Shown piece after piece: positions 21,611-30,584 of a DNA stretch of 64,000 nucleotides; position 1 is the first letter of the stretch, and each line of letters begins with the position of its first letter. The stretch is taken from contig OY282560.1 of NCBI GenBank assembly GCA_958295665.1, forward strand, positions 148,668,091-148,732,090, given 5' to 3'. The translations under genes and the position numbers were made by a program. The notes under the pieces were generated by a model. It had not been told where the DNA came from. It saw only the letters and a list, made by a program, of their open reading frames with translations, and made no database searches. This DNA comes from Tipula vernalis (taxonomy: Eukaryota > Arthropoda > Insecta > Diptera > Tipulidae).

Positions 21611-21983
21611 CATTTTCATTTGTGAAAATTGTAATGATTGGGAAATTGAAGTAATCCAATATGTAGTTTCTAGTGTGATTTTTGTATATCTGATTCATTT
21701 GGGACATTTTTTTATTTTAAATATTACAAACGTGTACTCAAATATTGCAGAAATTTCAAAATAAGCTAGTGCCACTGTTACTAAAAACATAAATGTTTTA
21801 AAAATGTTAAATTTTAGATTGTATTAATAAATCAAACCGTGGTAACTGTGGTCTAATAAAGCTCCAAAATCGTTTAGTGACCCACATATACATTTATAGT
21901 GAGCTTACCAATAAATTTCTGCAATTACCAATAAATTGTGGTTAATAATTTTCTGATATTTAAAATGATAAGTGCACTCATTA
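21611..21983. other. No gene seen
   Basis: AT-rich DNA without recognisable features, ending at the CTAT target duplication of the solo LTR. Confidence 0.4.
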
Positions 21984-21987
21984 CTAT

Positions 21988-22458
21988 TGTTACGTTTTTG
22001 CCTTGTCAATCAAGGTTCGTATCACTGGATTGTGAATAATACAAAATCAATTCAATTTATCACCAACGAATTTATTTATGTCACACAAAAATTGTAACAA
22101 CACTATTTATTAACGATACAATTTATTAATAAAAATTCACAAAATCACTTTATATAAATTATTCTCAAATTTTACTGTACACTTAGAATTTTTATTTCCA
22201 CTAAAACACTTTTTTAATCACTTTTTAATTCCTTTTTAATCTTAACACTGCCGCTTTCTAAATACTACTACTACAATTCGACTTCGTTCGCCTTTTTATA
22301 AATACAAACCAAACTCGTAGAAAGCTCATGACTTTTCCAGTTAGAATAGCGTAGAAACATTTAGAACAATTTTATCATGGAAAATTCCATTTTAGTACAG
22401 TTAAACATTGAGCTATTAATTTAACTTATTCTATTACACACTAGGTGTCACCGTCACA
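21988..22458 (-). mobile_element. Solo LTR, LTR-A family, with 4-bp target duplication
   Basis: 471 bp from TGTTACG to CGTCACA on the plus strand; in its own sense it runs TGTGACGG to CGTAACA. It is flanked by CTAT on both sides (21984-21987 and 22459-22462), as left by an LTR retrotransposon that later lost its interior by LTR-LTR recombination. A TATA box (TATAAAAAGG in its sense) and a conserved downstream block suggest the promoter region. The partner family body is not in the window. Confidence 0.75.
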
Positions 22459-22462
22459 CTAT

Positions 22463-23106
22463 TTTCATAAATAAAAATGTAGTTTAAATAGATACTATTG
22501 ACGATTGTAAAAGTAGGAAAAGCGCCTCTTACGGAATATAGAAAAATCGAAGCAAATACATACAAATTGCGACTCAACTATAGTAAACGTGCTATCAGCG
22601 CTCCAGCGGAAAATAGAAAAAATGAAGTAGATACATAAAAATCGAGACCCTCCAATTGTCAATTTCCATATAACTTCATGTAGCAAATTTTTGTTACAGC
22701 CTTATCACATATTTCACTATTGTCCGCTGGAGCACACCGTTCCATTCGTCAATAGCAATGTGAAAATTTTACTAATCTGAAACTAACCAGAAAAATGTTG
22801 CTACTGAAATAATGACATGTAGAGGATTTTCTCATATAACAAAATATTTAGCCTATGAAACTTCATGTTGAGAAATATTGCAAAGCATAATGCTGTATTT
22901 TAAATGACAACAGGCACAAAAAAGCGGAATAATATATTTCAATGAAATATTTTACGAGCCTTTCCTATTGTGATAAAATTCGAGAAGTATAATAGAAGTG
23001 TGATCCTAAAATATTTTTGAACACAATTCTGGACCATTCCCAAACCAATTAAGATGAAATTCAAGCAGTTCAATAGAAAGGCAATTGTAAAACGATTTTT
23101 AGATAA
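22463..23106. repeat. R1 repeat copy 2 and AT-rich spacer
   Basis: 22497-22640 is the inverted relative of 21355-21497, with the same reading frame (LTIVKVGKAPLTEYRKIEAN, ending TAA at about 22636-22638). 22660-22760 resembles the other half of the family (tgttacagcc, tccgctgga). Nothing else is recognised to 23106. Confidence 0.55.
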
Positions 23107-23578
23107 TGTGACGGTGATACCTAGTGTGTAATAGAATAAGTTAAATTAATAGCTCAATGTTTAACTGTACTAAAATGGAATTTTCCGTGATAAAAATTGT
23201 TCTAAAAGTGTCTACGCTATTCTAACTGTAAAAGTCATGAGCTTTCTAGAAGTTTGGTTTGTGTATATAAAAAGGCGAACGAGATGAATTGGATTAGTAG
23301 TATTTGGTAAGCGACAGTGTGAAGATTAAAAAGGAATTAAAAAGTGATTTAAAAAGTGTTTTAGTGGAAATAAAAATTATAAGTGATCAGTAAAATTGTG
23401 CGAATGATTTATATAAAGTGATTTTGTGAATTTTTATTAATAAATTGTATCGTTAAGTAATAGTGTTGTTACAATTTTTGTGTGACATAAATAAATTCGT
23501 TGGCCATAAATTGAATTGATTTTGTATTATTCACAATCCGGTGATACGAACCTTAATCGACAAGGCAAAAACGTAACA
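23107..23578 (+). repeat. LTR-A family LTR (plus orientation)
   Basis: 472 bp from TGTGACGGTGATACC to GGCAAAAACGTAACA, with a TATA box at about 23264-23273. Its flanks (ATAA / ATAT) are only a partial match as a duplication. It touches the 3' end of the Penelope-like element and is inverted relative to 21988-22458. Confidence 0.7.
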
Positions 23579-23579
23579 A

Positions 23580-24135
23580 TATTTACTTTGAAAAACTGGA
23601 ATATGTGTGTGTTTTTTTTTTTCAATTTCTTTCCATTTCACAATTTTTGTAAGGTGTTGATGTCTAAGAGCGTTTACAGTATTGAAGTAATTGGAAATGA
23701 TTGCGCTTGCCTCTGTGTTTATCAGTTCCTTATCCGTATCCTTATATTTGTCCATCAACAACGACTCATAGGCATCCAATTTCCAATTGTCGTTAGTTGT
23801 TTTTATTATTCTTGAAGTGGCATAGTCGATTTGGTGTCCGCGATTATTATTCATGTGTTCTACAACACTAGATCTGAAAATGAAGTCTCTTATCAAATGA
23901 CCATGATGCTTGCCCAACATATTGTTTTTCACATTCAATGCATCTGACAGTATAAATCCCTGATTTGGATAATGATAGTATGGTGGAACATCTTTGTATC
24001 TACAAATCATCGATTCTAAATTGATACTTTTTGTCACTAAACCCACGTCATGTTTTTTGAGTAAATTCGCTAATTTGTTTGTGATTGCCGGATAGAACGG
24101 GAGACATAAGCGTTTTTTGACCGTCGAATCATCTA
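23580..24135 (-). pseudogene. PLE GIY-YIG endonuclease region (degraded)
   Basis: The frame begins with LCLPFYPAITNKLANLLKKH, the linker preceding the nuclease, then KDVPPYYHYPNQGFILSDAL, where a GIY motif and the paired cysteines would normally stand. The end matches the class well: SSVVEHMNNNRGHQIDY, then KLDAYESLLMDKYKDTD and ELINTE. The nuclease nicks target DNA to prime reverse transcription. The GIY and YIG tyrosines are not recognisable here, so it is probably inactive. The frame runs without stop into the adjacent LTR at 23578. Confidence 0.7.
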
Positions 24136-25694
24136 CAGCCTTGGCCAAAAATATAAAGCACCCCTATCTATTAGCATTATATATTAATATTATGTCTTTC
24201 TAAACAATGGGTGTTAACGAACGAGTCATCCCACCGAATGCGACCCTTAATTATTGAAAATCACCAATTTTTGTTTTGTTTTAGGTTCTTAACAAGAAGT
24301 TGTAGCGTCGTAAAATTTTTTTATTTTAGTTTTGTATTTGATCGTGTGCAGTCTTCACATAAAGTGTTTTAAATCAAAAAGATTTTTCGTAAGTTTTTTG
24401 AGAAAAAAAGTGCGTTTGTGATAATTATGCCTAAAGCGTGCCAACTCAGTGAAGGAATAAGGGCACAAATTGTGTTGTTGGATTCCCAGGGTGTAAGCCA
24501 AATTAAAATATCCCAAAAATTAAAATGCTCTCGTGGAGCAGTTCAATCTACATTGAAAAGGGTTAAAGAGACCGGGGACTATGCCTATAAACTACGCTCA
24601 GGCAGAAATCGTAACACTTCGGTAAGAGACGATCGACAAATTGTGCGAAAATCTCTCAAAAACCGAAGAAAAACATCTGCTGAGATAGCTGCAGAGCATT
24701 TAACAGAACAAGAAGTTCACATTTCGGCACGGACAGTTAGAAGAAGGCTCCTGCAAGCTGGATTGAAAGGTTGTAAAGCAAGAAAAAAACCTTTGCTCTC
24801 ACTTACCAACATAAAAAGTCGCTTGAGATGGGCTCGAGAACACAAACATTGGGATGACGTGGATTGGGCGAGAGTTGTTTGGTCAGATGAATCTACTTTT
24901 GAGGTAAATATAAAAAATAAATATTAAAAAATAATTAGTCAAAAAAAAATAAAATATTGTGCTATGTATTTTAAAAGAATTAATAGAGAAATTTATGTTA
25001 AATTTGATGGAATTCTTATAGATTTTTGGAACTCCTGGCGCAACCATCGTAAGAAGAAGAGTCGGGGAAGCATACAATCCTGATTGTATAGTGCCTACCG
25101 TAAAGCATGGAGGGGGTAAACTGATGGTGTGGGGTTGTATGGCATCATCAGGGGTAGGAAAACTGTTGTTTTGTGAGGGTCCGATGAACAGTACCAACTA
25201 TGTTACCGTCCTCGAGGCTGCATTGAATGCCTCAATTCGGCAAATCTTTGGGGAAACGGATAGTTCTTCGATAATTTATCAACAGGATAATGCCCCCTGC
25301 CATACCTCCCGCGTTACGATGAGTTGGTTTCGAAAAAAACAAATTCGAGTCATGGACTGGCCCGCCCAGTCACCAGACCTAAATCCCATTGAAAATTTGT
25401 GGTCAATTTAAAAAAAAAAAATCAAGGATCGCAGTATGACTTCAAAGAAAGACCTCAAACGTGCGCTGACAGAGGAATGGAAAAATATATCGAGAAATAC
25501 CTGCGAAAAATTAGTACGGTCGATGAATAAAAGAGTCCTGGCTGTCATCAAAGCCAAAGGAGGACCTACAAAATACTAAAATTAATAAAATATAAAAAGT
25601 ATTTCCTAAAAATATTGAGTTTTAATTTTTGTCTTCATTCGTTTTGTAGATACTGCAATTTGGGAGGGGTGCTTTATAATTTTGGCCCAGGCTG
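24136..25694 (+). mobile_element. Tc1-like transposon, almost intact
   Basis: 1559 bp with about 30-bp inverted ends (CAGCCTTGGCCAAAAATATA and its slightly diverged partner at 25665-25694), flanked by TA (24134-24135 and 25695-25696). It sits inside the Penelope-like element in antisense orientation to it. The termini match at nearly every position and the transposase frame has one stop, so this is the youngest DNA transposon of the window. Confidence 0.9.
24427..25579 (+). pseudogene. Tc1-family transposase with a candidate intron and a single nonsense codon
   Basis: Exon 1, 24427-24903 (159 codons): N-terminal paired-like helix-turn-helix (LSEGIRAQIVLLDSQGVSQI), a second HTH region, and VVWSDESTFE with the first catalytic Asp. 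Candidate intron 24904-25021 (118 bp, GTAAAT...TTATAG, phase 0). Exon 2, 25022-25579: IFGTPGATIVRRR, KLMVWGCMASSG, IIYQQDNAPCHTSRV (second Asp) and SPDLNPIENLWS (Glu). The spacing is D34E, as in Tc1. One TAA at 25409-25411 follows ENLWSI, and the same frame continues through KKKIKDRS to TAA at 25577-25579. Total 344 residues, normal length. Start chosen at MPKACQ. The lysine-rich A-run after the stop is a mutation-prone spot. Confidence 0.9.
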
Positions 25695-25696
25695 TA

Positions 25697-25950
25697 TAAT
25701 GTCGACAAATTAGTAAGTGACTGCATTTGGTGCTTGCGGTTGTGTTTACCCAAAATTAAATTAATGAAATTCTCATTGTATCCATTCATCCTTGCGCATA
25801 TTTTATATATTTGACTTCTTTATCAAACTCAGACGTGGACATAGGAATATTGTAAAGCCTATGGGATAAAGAATGAAACGCTGTCTTCTTATGCGATCCT
25901 TTATCGTGGGAGTCAGCAGTGATGAATCTCATGGTGTTTGTTCGGTACTA
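25697..25950 (-). pseudogene. PLE RT-to-nuclease linker segment
   Basis: The minus strand reads MRFITADSHDKGSHKKTAFH and SLSHRLYNIPMSTSEFDKEV, then IKYAQG... up to the Tc1 insertion. This segment normally follows KPTNT at the end of the PLE reverse transcriptase. Its left neighbour in coding order (26330) is displaced by about 390 bp of unrelated sequence. It resumes at 24135 beyond the Tc1 element. Confidence 0.65.
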
Positions 25951-26327
25951 AAATAATGTCAAAGCTGAAAGCATAAAAATCCATACATTCATAAGAAACC
26001 GCTTTCATCTTGTCATCACTAATCCATAGACGCTGAAACAACATAAAATTGTATTATCATTTTTATATATTCTGTAGTTGTAAAATTTTACAATTTTTTA
26101 TTTTACGACGCGACATCTGTGATGAATACATCATATTAAACGTTAGAACATAATTTTCGACTCCGTACAGCTTTTTTTGTCTTGTCAAATCAGTAACCTA
26201 ACCACAGCTGAACAAAAAGAATAAAATAAAAAGTCATACGGTGAATAGTAAAAAATAGAGGTTTTTGTCCAAGAAATCCATGATACAGTCCACGTCGTTC
26301 ATCTTGGGGAAAGTGAACACAGTCTTG

Positions 26328-27201
26328 CTAAATCATAGCACATAGTTTAGATTGTGCCCCAACAGTGTTCGTCGGTTTTCGATAGATTCCGAACTCTAAT
26401 TTGTTCTGTGTTCTCATCACCTTCACATCCAAAAATTGGAGCACACCGTCTACTTCTAACTTAAAGGTAAACTTGATGGTGGGGTATTGTGAGTTCAACA
26501 TCTCCAAAAATCGTTCCAATTCCGTCTTCTTAATTATTGAAAAAATATCATCCACTTATCTTATCCATACACAAGGAAATAGTGGGGAGTTTTTAATTGA
26601 TTTCTCAAACTTACATATAAATATGTTGTTAAGATACGGCGCTGATTTACTACTCATGCAAGTGCCGAATGTTTGCTTATAGAACTTTCCTCTAAGTTCA
26701 AAGAAACTTTGCCCCATACAGGTTTCAGCTATCTGCTGATACAGATTTGCTATGTTGTCCGCAACATTCGGTTGTTTGACATGATCGACCATACGTAATG
26801 TCTTTAACTTTCTTGACAAACTCTACGGTGTATTTTACATACATGTCTGTGGTTTGAGCTAATCTTTGTAACTCTTTTACTAACCATGTCGATAGTTTCG
26901 CTGTCGGTGTCGATATATTCGAAACAATTGGTCTCATCTTGTTACCTTGCTTATGGATTTTGGGTAATGCATAAAGATAAGGAACTCTTGGATTTGGCAT
27001 GCTAATTCTGAAGTAAAAATATGATATTTCAAGGACTTCTTTCATATTCAAAGCAACTTCTTTAGCCGATTTTATCATCTGCGGCAAGGGGTTTCTCCTG
27101 TTTCCATTCCTATACTTAAACTCCTCATATGGATCTCCATACTTGAAATAATGATATTCTATACTGAAACTACTCATACGAATGCTCTGAATTGCCAGCA
27201 A
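26328..27201 (-). pseudogene. PLE reverse transcriptase
   Basis: Three overlapping minus-strand frames. The first (27201-26725) has PYLYALPKIHKQGNKMRPIV and STPTAKLSTWLVKEL, typical Penelope RT blocks. The second (26819-26556) has FYKQTFGTCMSSKSAPYLNN. The third (26555-26328) has VDDIFSIIKKTELERFLEML, LQFLDVKVMR and FGIYRKPTNT. The catalytic box RYVDD has a stop codon in place of Tyr. Frame changes at about 26760 and the stop at about 26557 break it. The enzyme would synthesise cDNA on nicked chromosomal DNA. Confidence 0.8.
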
Positions 27202-29930
27202 TTAAATAAGTATAAAATATTTATCCTTTAGAAGTCAACGTTATCCCATCATCTTGGAAGTTGGAATACAAATTCTATTTAATCAAACACAATTCCAACA
27301 CCAAGATGAGATTTAAATAAAGCAGATTAGACTATGTCAACATTTGACAGATCCGGTGAAAACCTTTTTAATGTAGTAGGTAACAACCACAAAATTAGGA
27401 AACCTTAAATTAAAAATAATCTTTAACCTGAACTGATTGTCAAATCAACCATATTTTAAATAAAATGATTGCAATGTTTTTGTTCCTTTCGTTGATAAAA
27501 TTGACAGGCGGTTGCTGTTCGGTATTGACAGCAGTTCGCCCCCTTATTGTTGGTTGTGAGTGACGGCGTTCCATTCAAGAATGAAATGCAGTTGGATAGC
27601 TAGTTGAATTCACACTGTTGAGTGCTTGCTATTGCTCTATGTTGTATCGGTATCGGCTTCAGCGTGATCGTATTTCCGGAATTTATTTGATTCTTTCATT
27701 GTCCGATTAGTGGGTGAGCATGGATGGTATTTGTGTCGTCAGCATCTTCTTATAATGTATCTGGCCGATGTAACATCATTATAGGTGAAACTTCAAATGA
27801 TTCTACTAATGGGTGTCTACAATTGGATCACAAGTTATAGCACTCCAGTATCAATGTGTGGTACTGCTCCACAAATATATTTGCGCCGAGGGACCGTTCC
27901 AGGTATTAAGTAACACGTACGATATCATTACACTTACATAGGGTTTTTGTGAAACGCTATTATTTAAGTACTCAAAAACCATTTCTTTTTAACAACTACT
28001 GATTAGCTCTGGCGATATCGTATCGGGGTTAAGTTTCGTCGTCGGTTCGATTCTAGGAAATGGAAACCTAGTTTTCTCTTAATTTTCTTTTATTTTTAAT
28101 GAAAAATAATTATGTTGATAATTTTCTCACGACACGCCTGCCACACCTATTGGCGATTGGGGCGTGGCGTGCGAAGCTTTACTGTCGGGCGATAGGTATG
28201 GCATTTCCAACTTTTACATTCGTCAATTACAACTAATTTTCTTTCTAAATAATTGATATAAGTGTTTAGTGTGAACGTTAGTCGATCAAATGAAAGGCTA
28301 AGCTGAGACTTCCGGGTGGAAACTCGGGAGGTTCAGGCGAGAGTTACTACTAACATATATGTAGTTTGATGCGCTAAAATGATGCCAAAAAATAGAAAAA
28401 TACTTGTCAATCAAAATCAGGGCTACCGAAACAAACTATAATTAAACGTATTAGACTATACAATGTGCATCTACAAAAAAAAAATAAAAAAATTCCACCT
28501 GAGAGTCCGCGCAAGTCTGGGCACAGTTACAAATAAAATATTGGGTCACCTAAATCAGTGTGCTGCTGTGTTAAATATTGTGTTTTGCTTTGGCTACTGG
28601 AAACACGTCTTTGAGGCGCTCGAATCATGATGCGAAATTTTGTTTGTTTTTTTTGACAGGAACTTTTGTTATTGAGAGAGACGATTTGGAATCGATTTGG
28701 AACTTGAAAGAAGACGGACGTGTAAGAAAATAATAATATTTGTGTTAGTGAAAAACAAGTGATTTTTCAATTATAATTATATCTTAAAAAGTAGAGATTT
28801 GTGACATAATAATTTTGTTCCGTGAGTCACTAACGAAATTTGTTGGTAGTTGTGTTATTTGCCTCCGCCTAAAATTAGCAATGGGCATTACCGTTAATGA
28901 GGGCAAACCTGATCCGTACAATTCCTTGAGGTGATATACGACTAGGTATAGCACTTAAAGTACCTCATCATATCTACCGCTGCGGTTGAAATTGAAAATT
29001 CCATTATAATTATCGCCTACCGTTTCCAAGTTAAAAGGATAAATAAAATCGGCACAAAAACTACGGCCCGTACAGTTGAATATTCGAGGGGATTTTGGAA
29101 ATTGCCAACATAGCCGAGAATAGTCAGTATATTACATATAGCCGAAGGATAAATTAAAGTAATGTTCAGTGCTAATTTTAGGAAGTGACCATTTGTGCGG
29201 CGTTGGTGTGCTGAATTAATTGGAAAAATGTCGGTTTATTAAGTATAGTAGCTCTCAAGCCCCTGGAGGACATTGCCCAATTTTCACCCTAGTCTACACA
29301 AGAGCCAGGCAAAAGGTGCAGGCAGTAACTCAGGTGGATTATGCTAACGGGCGACCAACTCGTGTTGACCAGCTCGGTACAAACTTTCAGCGAGACTTCG
29401 ATTAAATAGGAAGGAAATATGGCCAGAAATTACATTACCGGTAATTTTAATCAAAATGGGTGGAATAGCATGGCACTTTGATTAATTTCAAGATTTGAGA
29501 ATTCGGATAAAATAGTATCCGCTTCATACGAAGCATTGAAAATTTTGATTCCTTTGAACATTATTCAAATTACAAAGATTGGATTCTCGTCATTTAAAAA
29601 CAACAATTCGGTCATTTAAAAACAACGTAGGGCGGTTAGTATTCGATTTTCTTTTGTAATTAGCCAATTGCCAAAAGTGATTTGGCTTTGATTTAACTGG
29701 TTCAAATTTCAGAATATAACTATTTGAAAGAAATCGGGTCAGATCTGTATACTTCTTACGCAATGCACCGAACGAGTTGTAATTATCAACATTAGGATGT
29801 AAGTTATATTTTTTGAGAGCCTTGCCTTTTCTATTTTTTTAGATTTATAAACTCATTGTTGACTTCAATTCATGACACTGGTCCATATTCTTGAATTCGT
29901 TTAAAAAATTCCAAGAAAACTGAATTTCTC
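27202..29930. other. 2.7 kb without recognised gene
   Basis: It contains a hairpin (catcttgg...ttggaat near 27248-27268 with attccaacaccaagatg near 27291-27307) close to the 5' end of the PLE. A tRNA-like Pol III promoter pair lies at 28004-28053. A GC-rich imperfect hairpin lies at 28133-28172 (cacgcc/ggcgtg). Frames such as 29220-29405 show no family resemblance. The stretch 27480-27760 is less AT-rich and could be a 5' UTR of an element. Confidence 0.45.
28000..28070 (+). repeat. tRNA-like Pol III promoter boxes (possible SINE head)
   Basis: TAGCTCTGGCG at 28004-28014 resembles an A box and GGTTCGATTC at 28044-28053 matches the B box; the 40-bp spacing fits a tRNA. No complete cloverleaf can be folded by eye: the T-stem does not pair. 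It is either a decayed tRNA-derived SINE or chance. Confidence 0.35.
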
Positions 29931-29989
29931 AGAAAAAACCTGATGATGGGCGTGTTCGTTCCGAAAATTATCTGTTACAACGGGAAAAA

Positions 29990-30265
29990 TTGACACAAAA
30001 TTGTGTTTCACCTTCACCTCCATCTTCCAATTCAATAAGTACCTTTCAGCCAAGCAGCTCGACACCCATTTCCGGAGCATCTCTTACAAGACCACCAACA
30101 CCGGCTTCAACCTTAGGACAACAAATTTCACATATTTTTCAATCTCCAAATGGTATGTTTGTTATACCAGTGCCACCACAAACTACCTACACAACGCTAC
30201 ACAAACAGATGAAATCGAATATTCCAATATCGCAGACATTTATAATGACCAAAATTATTAAATAA
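29990..30265 (+). pseudogene. Ser/Pro-rich C-terminus of a presumed Harbinger accessory protein
   Basis: An open plus frame with a Ser/Thr/Pro-rich tract (SPSPPSSNSIS, SSSTPIS), then SPNGMFVIPVPP and a stop. It converges on the Harbinger transposase scrap that ends near 30316, the same gene arrangement as at 17.6-19.3 kb. I infer the accessory DNA-binding gene from that position only; its DNA-binding domain is not seen upstream. Confidence 0.4.
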
Positions 30266-30309
30266 AACTAATAAAAAAAACTGAATTACAAACAAGAAAC
30301 GTTTATTTT

Positions 30310-30510
30310 AATTTTAAATAATTATTCCCAGCACGAAAACGTGATGCCATAATTCCAAATGTGTGCTGAACTCAGACGTTGGTTAAAATGTACATTATTC
30401 ATGTGTCGATAAATTTGCTTGGGCAAATGGTTTTAACAAGTCATCTCGTAAACCAAAGGAGTCGTCTCCAACAACGTATACAGGCTCTGGTGGAGGTAAG
30501 TTTAGTTGGC
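30310..30510 (-). pseudogene. Harbinger transposase C-terminal remnant (second family)
   Basis: The minus strand reads PPPEPVYVVGDDSFGLRDDL then LKPFAQANLSTHE, the second catalytic Asp block of PIF/Harbinger transposases (usually VGDEAFPL..LMKPY). After two stops it continues FNQRLSSAHIW, the region before the catalytic Glu, where it decays. It differs from the copy at 18008-19272, so it is another family. The N-terminal two thirds are gone, replaced by a LINE. Confidence 0.65.
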
Positions 30511-30584
30511 GCTTCTTATGTATCATCGTGCGTTGATATTACTGAGTTTGAAAAACTTTTACGTTAGTTTTCGTGGTATAGCCC

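Larger units (their letters stand above)
23580..27201 (-). mobile_element. Penelope-like element (PLE), split by a Tc1 insertion
   Basis: Minus-strand order: reverse transcriptase (27201-26328), linker (25950-25697), Tc1 insertion (24136-25694), then the GIY-YIG endonuclease region (24135-23580). This RT-then-GIY-YIG architecture is diagnostic of Penelope-like retroelements, which are distinct from LTR and LINE classes. About 390 bp between 25950 and 26340 looks like unrelated insertion or rearrangement. The terminal repeats usual for the class were not found. Confidence 0.75.

Noticed and set aside
29940..29985. CTGATGA...GAAA resembling a hammerhead ribozyme core (of interest because Penelope-like elements carry them)
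   Set aside because: Stem II does not pair convincingly and stems I and III could not be found; it is also 2.7 kb from the PLE.
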